64,000 nucleotides of DNA, taken from contig JAFGXI010000017.1 of assembly GCA_016936665.1 (NCBI GenBank), positions 84,146 through 148,145 of the forward strand, given 5' to 3'. Positions 1-7,182 of the stretch are shown here, piece by piece. The stretch's first letter is position 1. Each line of letters starts with the position of its first letter. This DNA is from Bacteroidales bacterium (GTDB lineage Bacteria > Bacteroidota > Bacteroidia > Bacteroidales > JAFGXI01). A model generated the notes under the pieces. It searched no databases. It had not been told where the DNA came from and saw only the letters and a list, made by a program, of their open reading frames with translations. Made by a program: the position numbers and the translations under genes.

Positions 1-2
1 CT

Positions 3-1391
3 AACACTCCCGGTTCGTATGTAGCCATTTCTAAAGATGGTGTGTTATTAGATGCTCAACTTGCCAATTCGTCGGGTGTTGCCAACTTAAGCTTTAGTGC
101 TATTACAACAATCGGAACAGTGGACATTGTTGCAACTCATCAAAACAGAGCTCCCTATATTGGAACATTAGAAATTATTTTAGGTACTGAACCACCTGTT
201 GCAGACTTTACAGCAGATCAAACAGTTATATGGGAAAACGAAACCGTAAACTTTACCGATTTATCGACCCAAGCGCCTAATACTTGGGCATGGAATTTTG
301 GCGACTCTGAAAGTTCAGATATTCAGCACCCTAGCCATACATATACAACACATGGTACATATACTGTTTCTTTAGTTGCGGGCAACAATATTGGACAAAG
401 TGCAGCAGAAGCTAAAACAAACTACATTACTGTAAATGCCGTAACAACGCCTCCTATTGTTGATTTTATAGCAGACCAAACATCTGTTTATGCCAATGAA
501 GTAATTCAGTTTACAGACTTAACAACAGTCAACCCGACAACTTGGGAATGGAATTTCGGCGATGGAAGCGCTACATCTTTTCTGCAAAACCCAACTCATT
601 CTTATTCAGCATCAGGGTTTTACACCGTAAGTTTAACCGCTTGGAACAGTATAGGCCAGGCTACTGAAACCAAAACAGATTATATTGAAGTTCTTTTAGA
701 AGATTATTGCGATGCAGCTTCTACTGGAACTTTCTATGAAAACATTACTAATGTAAGCTTTAATACAATTAATAACAACTCAGGTTCAGATGGCTACGCT
801 GACTACACATCAACAAGTACTGATGTAACAATTGGAAATACTTATATATTCAGTGTCTCCTACGATAGAACTTATTCCACAGACCAAGTTTTAGTATGGA
901 TCGACTGGAATAGAAATCATATTTTCGAAACCTCAGAAAAATACGAAGTCGCCAATGGTTCTGGTGCAAACAGTCCGTACACATATAGTATTAATGTCCC
1001 TACAAATGCAAGTTTAGGTTCTACTCTAATGCGTGTTCGGTTACACGATACCGGTTCAGGAGCTAATTATGACCCATGCGGTGATGCTAGCTGGGGCGAA
1101 GTAGAAGATTACACCATCAATATTGTTAGTGTATCTCAAAACATTGAAACATTAACTGCCCGCGAGGTATTTGTTTTTCCTAATCCAACATCCGGAGTAA
1201 TCAATATTAAAGGAATCACTAATCAATACGAATACAGTATAATTTCAGTCGATGGAAGAGTATTAACAAATAAAAAAGTAAACGACTCAAGCCAAGCGTC
1301 TATCGATGTTTCGAACTTAACTCACGGCGTTTATCAATTAGTTATAAATCTAGATGATAGAACTTATAATTTTAGAGTAATCATTGAATAA
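3..1391 (+). CDS. C-terminal part of a T9SS-secreted gingipain-like (C25) protease, 5' truncated
   Basis: The reading frame is open to the window edge, so the true start lies upstream and a GTG at 42 is only an internal codon. The first ~60 visible residues (PGSYVAISKDG, later NRAPYIGTLEI) resemble the Ig-like domain that follows the catalytic part of C25 (gingipain-type) cysteine proteases. Two PKD domains follow (WAWNFGDSESS and WEWNFGDGSAT cores), then a GEVED domain ending in WGEVEDYTI. The last ~80 residues are a type A T9SS sorting domain (VFPNPTSG, then HGVYQLVI). The protein is inferred to cross the outer membrane by type IX secretion and to be anchored or released at the surface. The catalytic domain is outside the window, so the protease assignment is an inference from the C25-type tail. 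A terminator follows directly. Confidence 0.75.
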   Translation, partial: NTPGSYVAISKDGVLLDAQLANSSGVANLSFSAITTIGTVDIVATHQNRAPYIGTLEIILGTEPPVADFTADQTVIWENETVNFTDLSTQAPNTWAWNFGDSESSDIQHPSHTYTTHGTYTVSLVAGNNIGQSAAEAKTNYITVNAVTTPPIVDFIADQTSVYANEVIQFTDLTTVNPTTWEWNFGDGSATSFLQNPTHSYSASGFYTVSLTAWNSIGQATETKTDYIEVLLEDYCDAASTGTFYENITNVSFNTINNNSGSDGYADYTSTSTDVTIGNTYIFSVSYDRTYSTDQVLVWIDWNRNHIFETSEKYEVANGSGANSPYTYSINVPTNASLGSTLMRVRLHDTGSGANYDPCGDASWGEVEDYTINIVSVSQNIETLTAREVFVFPNPTSGVINIKGITNQYEYSIISVDGRVLTNKKVNDSSQASIDVSNLTHGVYQLVINLDDRTYNFRVIIE

Positions 1392-1397
1392 ATTTAT

Positions 1398-1429
1398 ATC
1401 CACTCCTGAATGAACAGGAGTGGATTTTT
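1398..1429 (+). terminator. Rho-independent terminator after the C25-like protease
   Basis: A perfect 11-bp stem (ATCCACTCCTG / CAGGAGTGGAT) with a 6-nt loop is followed by TTTT. It lies 6 bases after the protease stop codon and 6 bases before the clpS start. Confidence 0.9.
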
Positions 1430-1435
1430 ATACTT

Positions 1436-1711
1436 ATGGGGATAAAAGAACAAAATAAAAAAAGCACTAAAAGTAAGAGAACAACAAAGCATCAATTGTT
1501 TTTGCATAACGATAATATTCACTCATTTGAGGAAATTATTGAAGCTCTTCAAAAAATTACAAAACACGAAGCCATTCAGGCTGAACAATGTGCATTGATT
1601 GCCCATTTTAAGGAAACTTGTTCTATAAAAAAAGGGATGAAAGAAGAATTGATTGCCTTGCAAACTGAGTTTACTGGCTTAGGTATAAAAACATCGATAA
1701 ATAAAAATTAA
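1436..1711 (+). CDS. clpS: ClpS-like Clp protease adaptor
   Basis: This 91-residue protein fits ClpS, which binds N-terminal degrons and delivers them to the ClpA/ClpC unfoldase in the cytosol. After a basic, disordered tail (~1-18) the core starts with HQLFLHNDNIHSF, the counterpart of the family YNDD segment that holds the substrate alpha-amino group. HEAIQAEQCALIAHF follows and contains the conserved histidine of the binding pocket. The second acidic residue of the usual NDD is Asn here, as I recall from some Bacteroidota members. The start is the only ATG ahead of the core, and it sits just past the preceding terminator, so its promoter must overlap that hairpin or transcription must read through. 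No clpA is in the window. Confidence 0.8.
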   Translation: MGIKEQNKKSTKSKRTTKHQLFLHNDNIHSFEEIIEALQKITKHEAIQAEQCALIAHFKETCSIKKGMKEELIALQTEFTGLGIKTSINKN

Positions 1712-1756
1712 TCAAAGCAACTATTTTAATCAAATTAAAGTCTACCATAAGCGAAC

Positions 1757-2311
1757 ATGCTCGCGCTAGAAGACATCATATCAGGCTGTAAAAGAAATGA
1801 GCGAAAAGCTCAAAAACTTTTATACGACAAATTTTCACCTATCATGATGGGTTTATGTTTGCGATACGCCAAAGATAATGCTGAAGCCGAAGATGTTTTG
1901 CAGGAAGGTTTTATTAAAATTTTTAGCAATATAGATCAATATAATGGTGAAGGTTCTTTTGAAGGTTGGATGAAAAGAATAGTTATTAATACCGCAATAT
2001 CTAATTATCGAAAAAATCTAAAAAGATATTATCAAGTTGATATTGAGGAACCGAATGTTCAAAGCATCTCATCAGATTGGAAAACAACTGAATATACCAA
2101 AGAAGAATTACTTAACACAATAAAAACATTACCAGAAGGTTACAAAATAGTTTTTAATTTGTATGCCATAGAAGGTTATAAACATAAAGAAATTGGCGAA
2201 CTATTGGGAATAGACGAAACAACATCGAAGTCTCAATATTCGAGGGCAAAAAAACAAATACAAGAGAAATTAGCTGAATTAAGTAAAATAAAAATAGTAC
2301 ATGAAAAATAA
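1757..2311 (+). CDS. ECF-type RNA polymerase sigma factor
   Basis: A 184-residue sigma-70 family protein of ECF size. Region 2 spans ~20-90 (RYAKDNAEAEDVLQEGFIKIF, then EGWMKRIVINTAISNYRK), and region 4 spans ~120-175 (LPEGYKIVFNLYAIEGYKHKEIGELLGIDETTSKSQ), which is the helix-turn-helix for the -35 element. There is no extended C-terminus. It directs RNA polymerase to a regulon that cannot be read from here. Its last 11 bases overlap the next gene, which encodes a membrane-spanning protein with an anti-sigma-like head, so the two are almost certainly co-transcribed and translationally coupled. The ATG at 1757 gives the expected N-terminus. Confidence 0.93.
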   Translation: MLALEDIISGCKRNERKAQKLLYDKFSPIMMGLCLRYAKDNAEAEDVLQEGFIKIFSNIDQYNGEGSFEGWMKRIVINTAISNYRKNLKRYYQVDIEEPNVQSISSDWKTTEYTKEELLNTIKTLPEGYKIVFNLYAIEGYKHKEIGELLGIDETTSKSQYSRAKKQIQEKLAELSKIKIVHEK

Positions 2312-3905
2312 TTCTTTCGAAGATATTTTTAATTCAATCAGTAATCATCAAGCCGATGTTTCCAATAAGATTTGGAGTAACATTGAGAATAATCTTGAAG
2401 AAACTGAATTTAATAGCTATTTTCAAACTGAATTTTCAAATTTCATTCAATCTCCCTCAACGAAAAGCTGGTCGGCGATTTCGAAAGCATTACCAAAACA
2501 ACTCTTTTGGGGACTTAGTAAATTACAATTATTTGCAGGTTCATCTGTGGCAGTTATTGCTATAATCAGCACTATATTCTTAGTTAATAGCAATAAGACC
2601 AAGTCAGATACAACTAACCTTTCTAGGTATGAAGAAAATAATTTAAAAGTTATTGATTTTGACAATCAAGGAACAAACAATAACAATTCGGTTTATTCCA
2701 ACTCAAGTGCGCTTATAAACTCACCGAACAATAATTCTGAGAATTTTTCGAATACTTTTAAGACTCAAGGTTTCCCTGTCAACCCTAAGAAAAAGAAAGA
2801 TAAAAAATCCGGCAAAGAGACTGGCACAAACTCAACATCGGGAAGCACTATAAGTTCCGAAAATTCAAATATTATAATTGACGAGCAAATCGCAGAAAAA
2901 AAGTTTATCATTGATACAATTACAATTGTTGACACAATAAAATATTACGACACAATTCCTGTAATAGCATACAAAACCAATCAATCTAATAAAAAATGGG
3001 AGATTGAGCCTTACCTTAATATTTTCAATAACAACTCAACTCATCGAGGAGAAAATAATATAAATCAAGAATGGGCAAATTTGTATAACAAAGCAAATAA
3101 AAGTAGTATTTCGTATAGTTTAGGTCTTAACATGTTTTATAGAATTGGGCAATTTAAAATAGGATCCGGCCTTGCTTACACTCAAATTGAAGAGGAGTTC
3201 GAATATGAAACAAATGAAATTAAAACTAACTCTGTTAATAAAATGTCTTTAACTCAGAATGGTTATTACTGGAAAAAGGAAGAGACTTATACATACACAT
3301 ACATTCCTTATTGTGCTTTAGAATTCGATACCATCTCATTTTCTTATACTGTTAATAAAATTGAACACGAAAACTATATGGTTATAGATACAACATGGAC
3401 CTATAAAGTTGATACTTTAGTAACAAATAAATACGATACAATTACACATGTTCTTATTGATTCTTCGAGAGTCGCAACATACGATACAAACCGATACTCC
3501 ACTATAGATACTACATACATTAAAACCTATTATAACAATATTAACAAGTATTCTTATTTAGAAATACCGCTTAATATAAGTTATGGTTTCAAGTTAAAAT
3601 CGTTTACAATTAGACCAACCGCTGGAGCGATCTTAGGTTTTATGCTAAACGCCAAAGGTACAGGCATTAGTTTCGACGACAGGAATAAAGTATATTCACT
3701 TTCAGAGTCCGAGTTACCGATGATGAATATCCAAATTTCAGGTCAATTTGGAGTTGGATTAGAGTACGAATTTAACGATGCAATTTCTTTATCTGTGCAA
3801 CCTTTCTACCGAAGATCGCTAAATTCCGTTTACCGATCGAGCGCCCCAATAAGTAAACATTTTAATGGGGTAGGTGTTCATTTCGGAGTAATATATAAGC
3901 TATAA
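2301..3905 (+). CDS. Predicted dual-membrane anti-sigma factor: cytosolic head, inner-membrane helix, outer-membrane barrel
   Basis: This 534-residue protein overlaps the sigma gene by 11 bases. Residues 1-73 are polar and carry two W-centred motifs (Trp25 in SNKIWSNIENNL, Trp57 in STKSWSAISKAL), resembling the short W..I...L motif at the N-terminus of Bacteroidota anti-sigma-like proteins. One hydrophobic helix lies at ~75-95. A ~135-residue Asn/Ser/Lys-rich linker follows, with KKKKDKKSGKE at ~163. From ~232 to the end, alternating polar/aromatic strands look like an outer-membrane beta-barrel (start KKWEIEPYLN, end GVGVHFGVIYKL). There is no signal peptide, so the barrel must be exported behind the internal helix. 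Family knowledge: dual membrane-spanning anti-sigma factors (Dma) were described in Bacteroides thetaiotaomicron. Membership here is an inference from architecture and gene order. Confidence 0.75.
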   Translation: MKNNSFEDIFNSISNHQADVSNKIWSNIENNLEETEFNSYFQTEFSNFIQSPSTKSWSAISKALPKQLFWGLSKLQLFAGSSVAVIAIISTIFLVNSNKTKSDTTNLSRYEENNLKVIDFDNQGTNNNNSVYSNSSALINSPNNNSENFSNTFKTQGFPVNPKKKKDKKSGKETGTNSTSGSTISSENSNIIIDEQIAEKKFIIDTITIVDTIKYYDTIPVIAYKTNQSNKKWEIEPYLNIFNNNSTHRGENNINQEWANLYNKANKSSISYSLGLNMFYRIGQFKIGSGLAYTQIEEEFEYETNEIKTNSVNKMSLTQNGYYWKKEETYTYTYIPYCALEFDTISFSYTVNKIEHENYMVIDTTWTYKVDTLVTNKYDTITHVLIDSSRVATYDTNRYSTIDTTYIKTYYNNINKYSYLEIPLNISYGFKLKSFTIRPTAGAILGFMLNAKGTGISFDDRNKVYSLSESELPMMNIQISGQFGVGLEYEFNDAISLSVQPFYRRSLNSVYRSSAPISKHFNGVGVHFGVIYKL

Positions 3906-3935
3906 AAAAGAAAGGAGAGCTATATCTCTCCTTTC
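3904..3935 (-). terminator. Terminator for dnaB (leftward)
   Basis: A perfect 10-bp stem (GAAAGGAGAG / CTCTCCTTTC) is followed on the minus strand by six T. On the plus strand no T-run follows, so it mainly serves dnaB, although the hairpin sits right behind the plus-strand barrel gene. Confidence 0.85.
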
Positions 3936-4082
3936 GTAATTGAGTTTTCTTACGAAAAACTCCAACTTACCAAAATTGTGCGACTAAGTTCTTAATCGTA
4001 AATTTCAACAGTAAGTTCTAGCTATTTAATAAATTACGTATAAGCACCTAATTGAAATTATGAAATAGATATATTAACTCGA

Positions 4083-5600
4083 TTAAAAAGGACTAAATCT
4101 ATTATCCGTATTAAACGAATCTTCGTTTTCAAAATTGGAAATAGGATCTTCACTGGTCACTTCGTCGTTCATTTTCGATGCAAATTTCTGCAATACTTGC
4201 GGGCTTTCCTTTATATAACCTCCCTCCGATTCATACTCTTCAAACCTTGCAAACTCGTGGCGGAATTTTAGTAATACATCTGCTGTTTCTCCGTTTCTGT
4301 GTTTTGCTATAATTATTTCAGCTCTACCTTTAGTCGACTGACCATTTTCGTCTTCGAAAATACCCATTCTTTCTGGTCGGTTAATAAATGCAATAATATC
4401 AGCATCTTGTTCTATAGCACCGGACTCTCTTAAGTCTGCCAACATAGGTCGTTTTTGACTGTTCGATCGTAGTTCTACACCTCGATTTAACTGCGCTAGC
4501 GCAATAACAGGAATATCAAGGTCTTTAGCCATTTGTTTGAGCGAGCGAGATATTTGACTTACCTCCTGCTCCCTATTGCCATTAGAACTATCACCTTTCA
4601 TCAACTGTAAATAATCAATTACAACAATATCGAGCTGTTGTTTAGCTTTAAGCCTTCTGCATTTGGCCATTAAATCGAAAATACTGAGCGAAGGAGAGTC
4701 ATCAATATAAATTTTTGATTGATATAAACGCTCCAGTTTATCTTCGAGATGTTCCCATTCTTTGTCGTCGAGCTTTCCTGATTTTATTTTGTTATGATCT
4801 ATTTCCGTTTCGCTAACAATTAAACGATTGACCAATTGTACCGATGGCATCTCTAATGAGAAGAAAGCCACTGCCTGATGATGATCTACCGCCATGTTTC
4901 TTGTCATAGATAATGTGAAGGCTGTTTTACCCATCGAAGGACGAGCAGCAACAATAACTAAATCGCCTTTTTGCCAACCTTGAGTAATTTTATCGATACT
5001 AGGAAACCCAGAAGGTACTCCACTAAAATCTTTATGCTTTGCTTCTTGAATTCTTTGCAATGCATCATCTAAAATAGGAGAGATAGGCAATATTTCTTTT
5101 TTGATAACCCCTGCCGAAATATCGAATAGCTCTTGCTCCGACTTGTTTAGTAAGTCGTAAACATCTAAAGTATTATCGAATGCTTGACGTTGAATATCAG
5201 AGGTAACTCTAATTAACTCTCTTTGAATGTGCTTTTGAGCTATTACTCTAGCATGAAAATCGATGTGTGCTGCACTAGCAATTTTATTTGAAAGATGCGC
5301 AATATAACCGGCTCCACCAATCTCTGCTATCCACCCTCTGTTTCTGAGTTCGTTGGTAACCGTTAAAAGATCGACAACATTTCCTGCGCTAGCTAGCTCT
5401 TTTATTACAGAATAAATTTTTTGATGCTCAGGACGGTAAAACGCTTCGGGCTTTAATATATCCAATACAACTTCGATAGCATCTTTTTCTAACATTAATG
5501 CACCTAAAACAGCTTCTTCCATATCAACTGCCGAGGGCTGAGTTTTACCTACAGCAATGTTTAAATCCTGATAATTTTTCTTTTTCTGTTCTATGGCCAT
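4083..5600 (-). CDS. dnaB: Replicative DNA helicase DnaB
   Basis: The 505-residue protein has the DnaB N-terminal domain (~20-125, beginning PSAVDMEEAVLGALM) and a RecA-like ATPase domain from ~190. Walker A is ARPSMGKT at ~219-226, and the Walker B region IVVIDYLQLM lies at ~325-334. SLEMP and the arginine-finger region are also present. It unwinds DNA at the replication fork and loads primase. Length is usual for Bacteroidota, and there is no intein in the ATPase core, a common insertion site. The acidic, Asn/Ser-rich C-terminal tail (~470-505) is variable in the family. It is transcribed alone, from a -7 box 26 bases upstream to a terminator at 3904-3935. Confidence 0.98.
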   Translation of the reverse strand: MAIEQKKKNYQDLNIAVGKTQPSAVDMEEAVLGALMLEKDAIEVVLDILKPEAFYRPEHQKIYSVIKELASAGNVVDLLTVTNELRNRGWIAEIGGAGYIAHLSNKIASAAHIDFHARVIAQKHIQRELIRVTSDIQRQAFDNTLDVYDLLNKSEQELFDISAGVIKKEILPISPILDDALQRIQEAKHKDFSGVPSGFPSIDKITQGWQKGDLVIVAARPSMGKTAFTLSMTRNMAVDHHQAVAFFSLEMPSVQLVNRLIVSETEIDHNKIKSGKLDDKEWEHLEDKLERLYQSKIYIDDSPSLSIFDLMAKCRRLKAKQQLDIVVIDYLQLMKGDSSNGNREQEVSQISRSLKQMAKDLDIPVIALAQLNRGVELRSNSQKRPMLADLRESGAIEQDADIIAFINRPERMGIFEDENGQSTKGRAEIIIAKHRNGETADVLLKFRHEFARFEEYESEGGYIKESPQVLQKFASKMNDEVTSEDPISNFENEDSFNTDNRFSPF

Positions 5601-5625
5601 TTCGTCAAAATTTTAGTAGGGGTAA

Positions 5626-5633
5626 CAAAATTA
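5626..5633 (-). promoter_or_regulatory. Promoter -7 element for dnaB
   Basis: TAATTTTG on the minus strand matches the Bacteroidota -7 consensus TAnnTTTG. The implied transcription start is ~20 bases before the dnaB ATG. I could not assign a clear -33 box. Confidence 0.6.
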
Positions 5634-5652
5634 AAATTCTTATCTTAGACCA

Positions 5653-6954
5653 ATGAGGATATTTAGAAGTCTTTATTCACAGAAATTGCAAACGCTTGTT
5701 AGTTTGTTGTTGATATTTTTATTTTCACAATGCAAAAAGGAAGATTCTGTAAGCCCTGTTGTCAATATTATAGAATTAAGCAATACTCAAATATCTGCAC
5801 AAGATACCTTTTTGTTAAAAGCTAAGGCTTCTGATAATATTGCTATTAAAGAGGTTTTTGCGTACATCATCAATCAAAACAATCAAAAAGTAAGTAAAAC
5901 ATACAGTTGGCGCTTTAATCAAGCAGACGTTTCAATAGAAACCGAATTCATTTTAAACGATTTATACCTTGAATCCGGCTCCTATTTTTTAGTAGTAGAG
6001 GCTAGAGATGAGTTTAACACCGGCAAAGCATACAAAGCTTTATCAATTTCAGGAATTGAAACCCTGCTTAAGGATATTTACATTGTAGAGGCGAGCAACA
6101 ATCTTACTAAAATTTATAGTATTATTGAAACAAAAAAGTTGATAAAAGAGCTTCAGCAAGATTATCAAGATTACGTTTATAATCCTTACTCTAAACAGAA
6201 TGTGTTTCTTTCTGCAATAGGAGTTCTTACGGCATACGACAGCAGCTTTACTGAAATTATCTGGCAAAAAACCGACTTAAAGTCCCCTTCGTATACTTTT
6301 TATGGAAGCCTGTTATATAAAGATAAAAAGGTTTTCGTTTCCGATGCCAACGGAGCTTTAATAGCATTCGACGACAAAGGAAACGTGAGTTGGCAAGGCA
6401 ATACCACCGATGCTAAAGGGCAAATTAGCGAATATGTTTTTTGGAATGATAAAATAATGCTCTTTAAACATCCTTATAGTATAGGAAACGACCGTATAGA
6501 AAGGATGAATGCCACTACGGGCGCTTCGGTATTCACCTATACAATAAGTTTTGAGCCTAAGCAATTGCTTAAAGTCAACGACGAGTTATGTCTTGTTTTT
6601 GGAAATGAATATAACATTGCCAAGGCATGTTCCCTTTCTACATTATATAACGTTGTTCACCCTTTTGGAAATTTTGACAATAGGTTTTTTTATGATGGCT
6701 ATGCGATAACAGAATATTTTTATTTGTTGGCATTCGACGATCAAATCGTCGAATTTGATTTAGAAAGTCAATATGAAAGAGTTATCGATGCGGTAACTGC
6801 TCCTATACACTTTTATTTCGAGCCTTTAAGCGAAATGTTATATTACACCGAAGGAAATAAACTAAACCGAAGCTTATACCCGAATATCGGTCATATAGAA
6901 AGCTTTCAGCAAAGCGCCACAATAGATGACTTAATTTTTATATATAATAAGTAA
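5653..6954 (+). CDS. Lipoprotein with Ig-like and beta-propeller-like regions, function unknown
   Basis: 433 residues with a lipoprotein signal: hydrophobic stretch LVSLLLIFLFSQC, with Cys27 as the lipidation site followed by KKED. Residues ~30-130 look like one beta-sandwich domain (VVNIIELSNTQISAQDTF). Residues ~140-433 contain repeated short beta segments such as VFVSDANGALIAFDDKGNV and IWQKTDLKSP, typical of a PQQ-like beta-propeller, but without enzyme motifs. It is probably anchored in the outer membrane, possibly binding a ligand or partner. It is divergent from dnaB with 52 bases between the starts and convergent with xseB. I do not recognise a named family. Confidence 0.8.
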   Translation: MRIFRSLYSQKLQTLVSLLLIFLFSQCKKEDSVSPVVNIIELSNTQISAQDTFLLKAKASDNIAIKEVFAYIINQNNQKVSKTYSWRFNQADVSIETEFILNDLYLESGSYFLVVEARDEFNTGKAYKALSISGIETLLKDIYIVEASNNLTKIYSIIETKKLIKELQQDYQDYVYNPYSKQNVFLSAIGVLTAYDSSFTEIIWQKTDLKSPSYTFYGSLLYKDKKVFVSDANGALIAFDDKGNVSWQGNTTDAKGQISEYVFWNDKIMLFKHPYSIGNDRIERMNATTGASVFTYTISFEPKQLLKVNDELCLVFGNEYNIAKACSLSTLYNVVHPFGNFDNRFFYDGYAITEYFYLLAFDDQIVEFDLESQYERVIDAVTAPIHFYFEPLSEMLYYTEGNKLNRSLYPNIGHIESFQQSATIDDLIFIYNK

Positions 6955-6978
6955 GTTGATAACTAAAAAGGAATCTAG

Positions 6979-7179
6979 TTAGTCATCTAGACTTTCTAGT
7001 ATTTTTTCTACGTCTTCTTCTGTATTTCTAAGCTTAGTTTTACAAACCTTAACAAGTTCTGTAGCTCGTTTTATAGCCAAAGATAAATCGTCCATTTTAA
7101 GTTCGTGATTTTCGATTTTATCCAAGATATCCTCTAACTCATTAAATGCTTGCTCGTATGTAATATCTTTTTTAGCCAT
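6979..7179 (-). CDS. xseB: Exodeoxyribonuclease VII small subunit
   Basis: The 66-residue protein matches XseB in length and pattern: TYEQAFNELEDILDKIENHELKMDDLSLAIKRATELVKVCKTKL is the paired amphipathic helix that coats the XseA large subunit. The complex degrades single-stranded DNA in the cytosol. It lies 3 bases downstream of the TPR/SpoIIE gene in the same direction and is therefore probably read from that gene's promoter. No xseA lies in the window, whereas many bacteria keep the two adjacent. Confidence 0.9.
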   Translation of the reverse strand: MAKKDITYEQAFNELEDILDKIENHELKMDDLSLAIKRATELVKVCKTKLRNTEEDVEKILESLDD

Positions 7180-7182
7180 CGT

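Noticed and set aside
3942..3962. Inverted repeat GAGTTTTC / GAAAAACTC as a terminator
   Set aside because: Weak AT-rich stem with a bulge and no T-run; the hairpin at 3904-3935 already serves dnaB.
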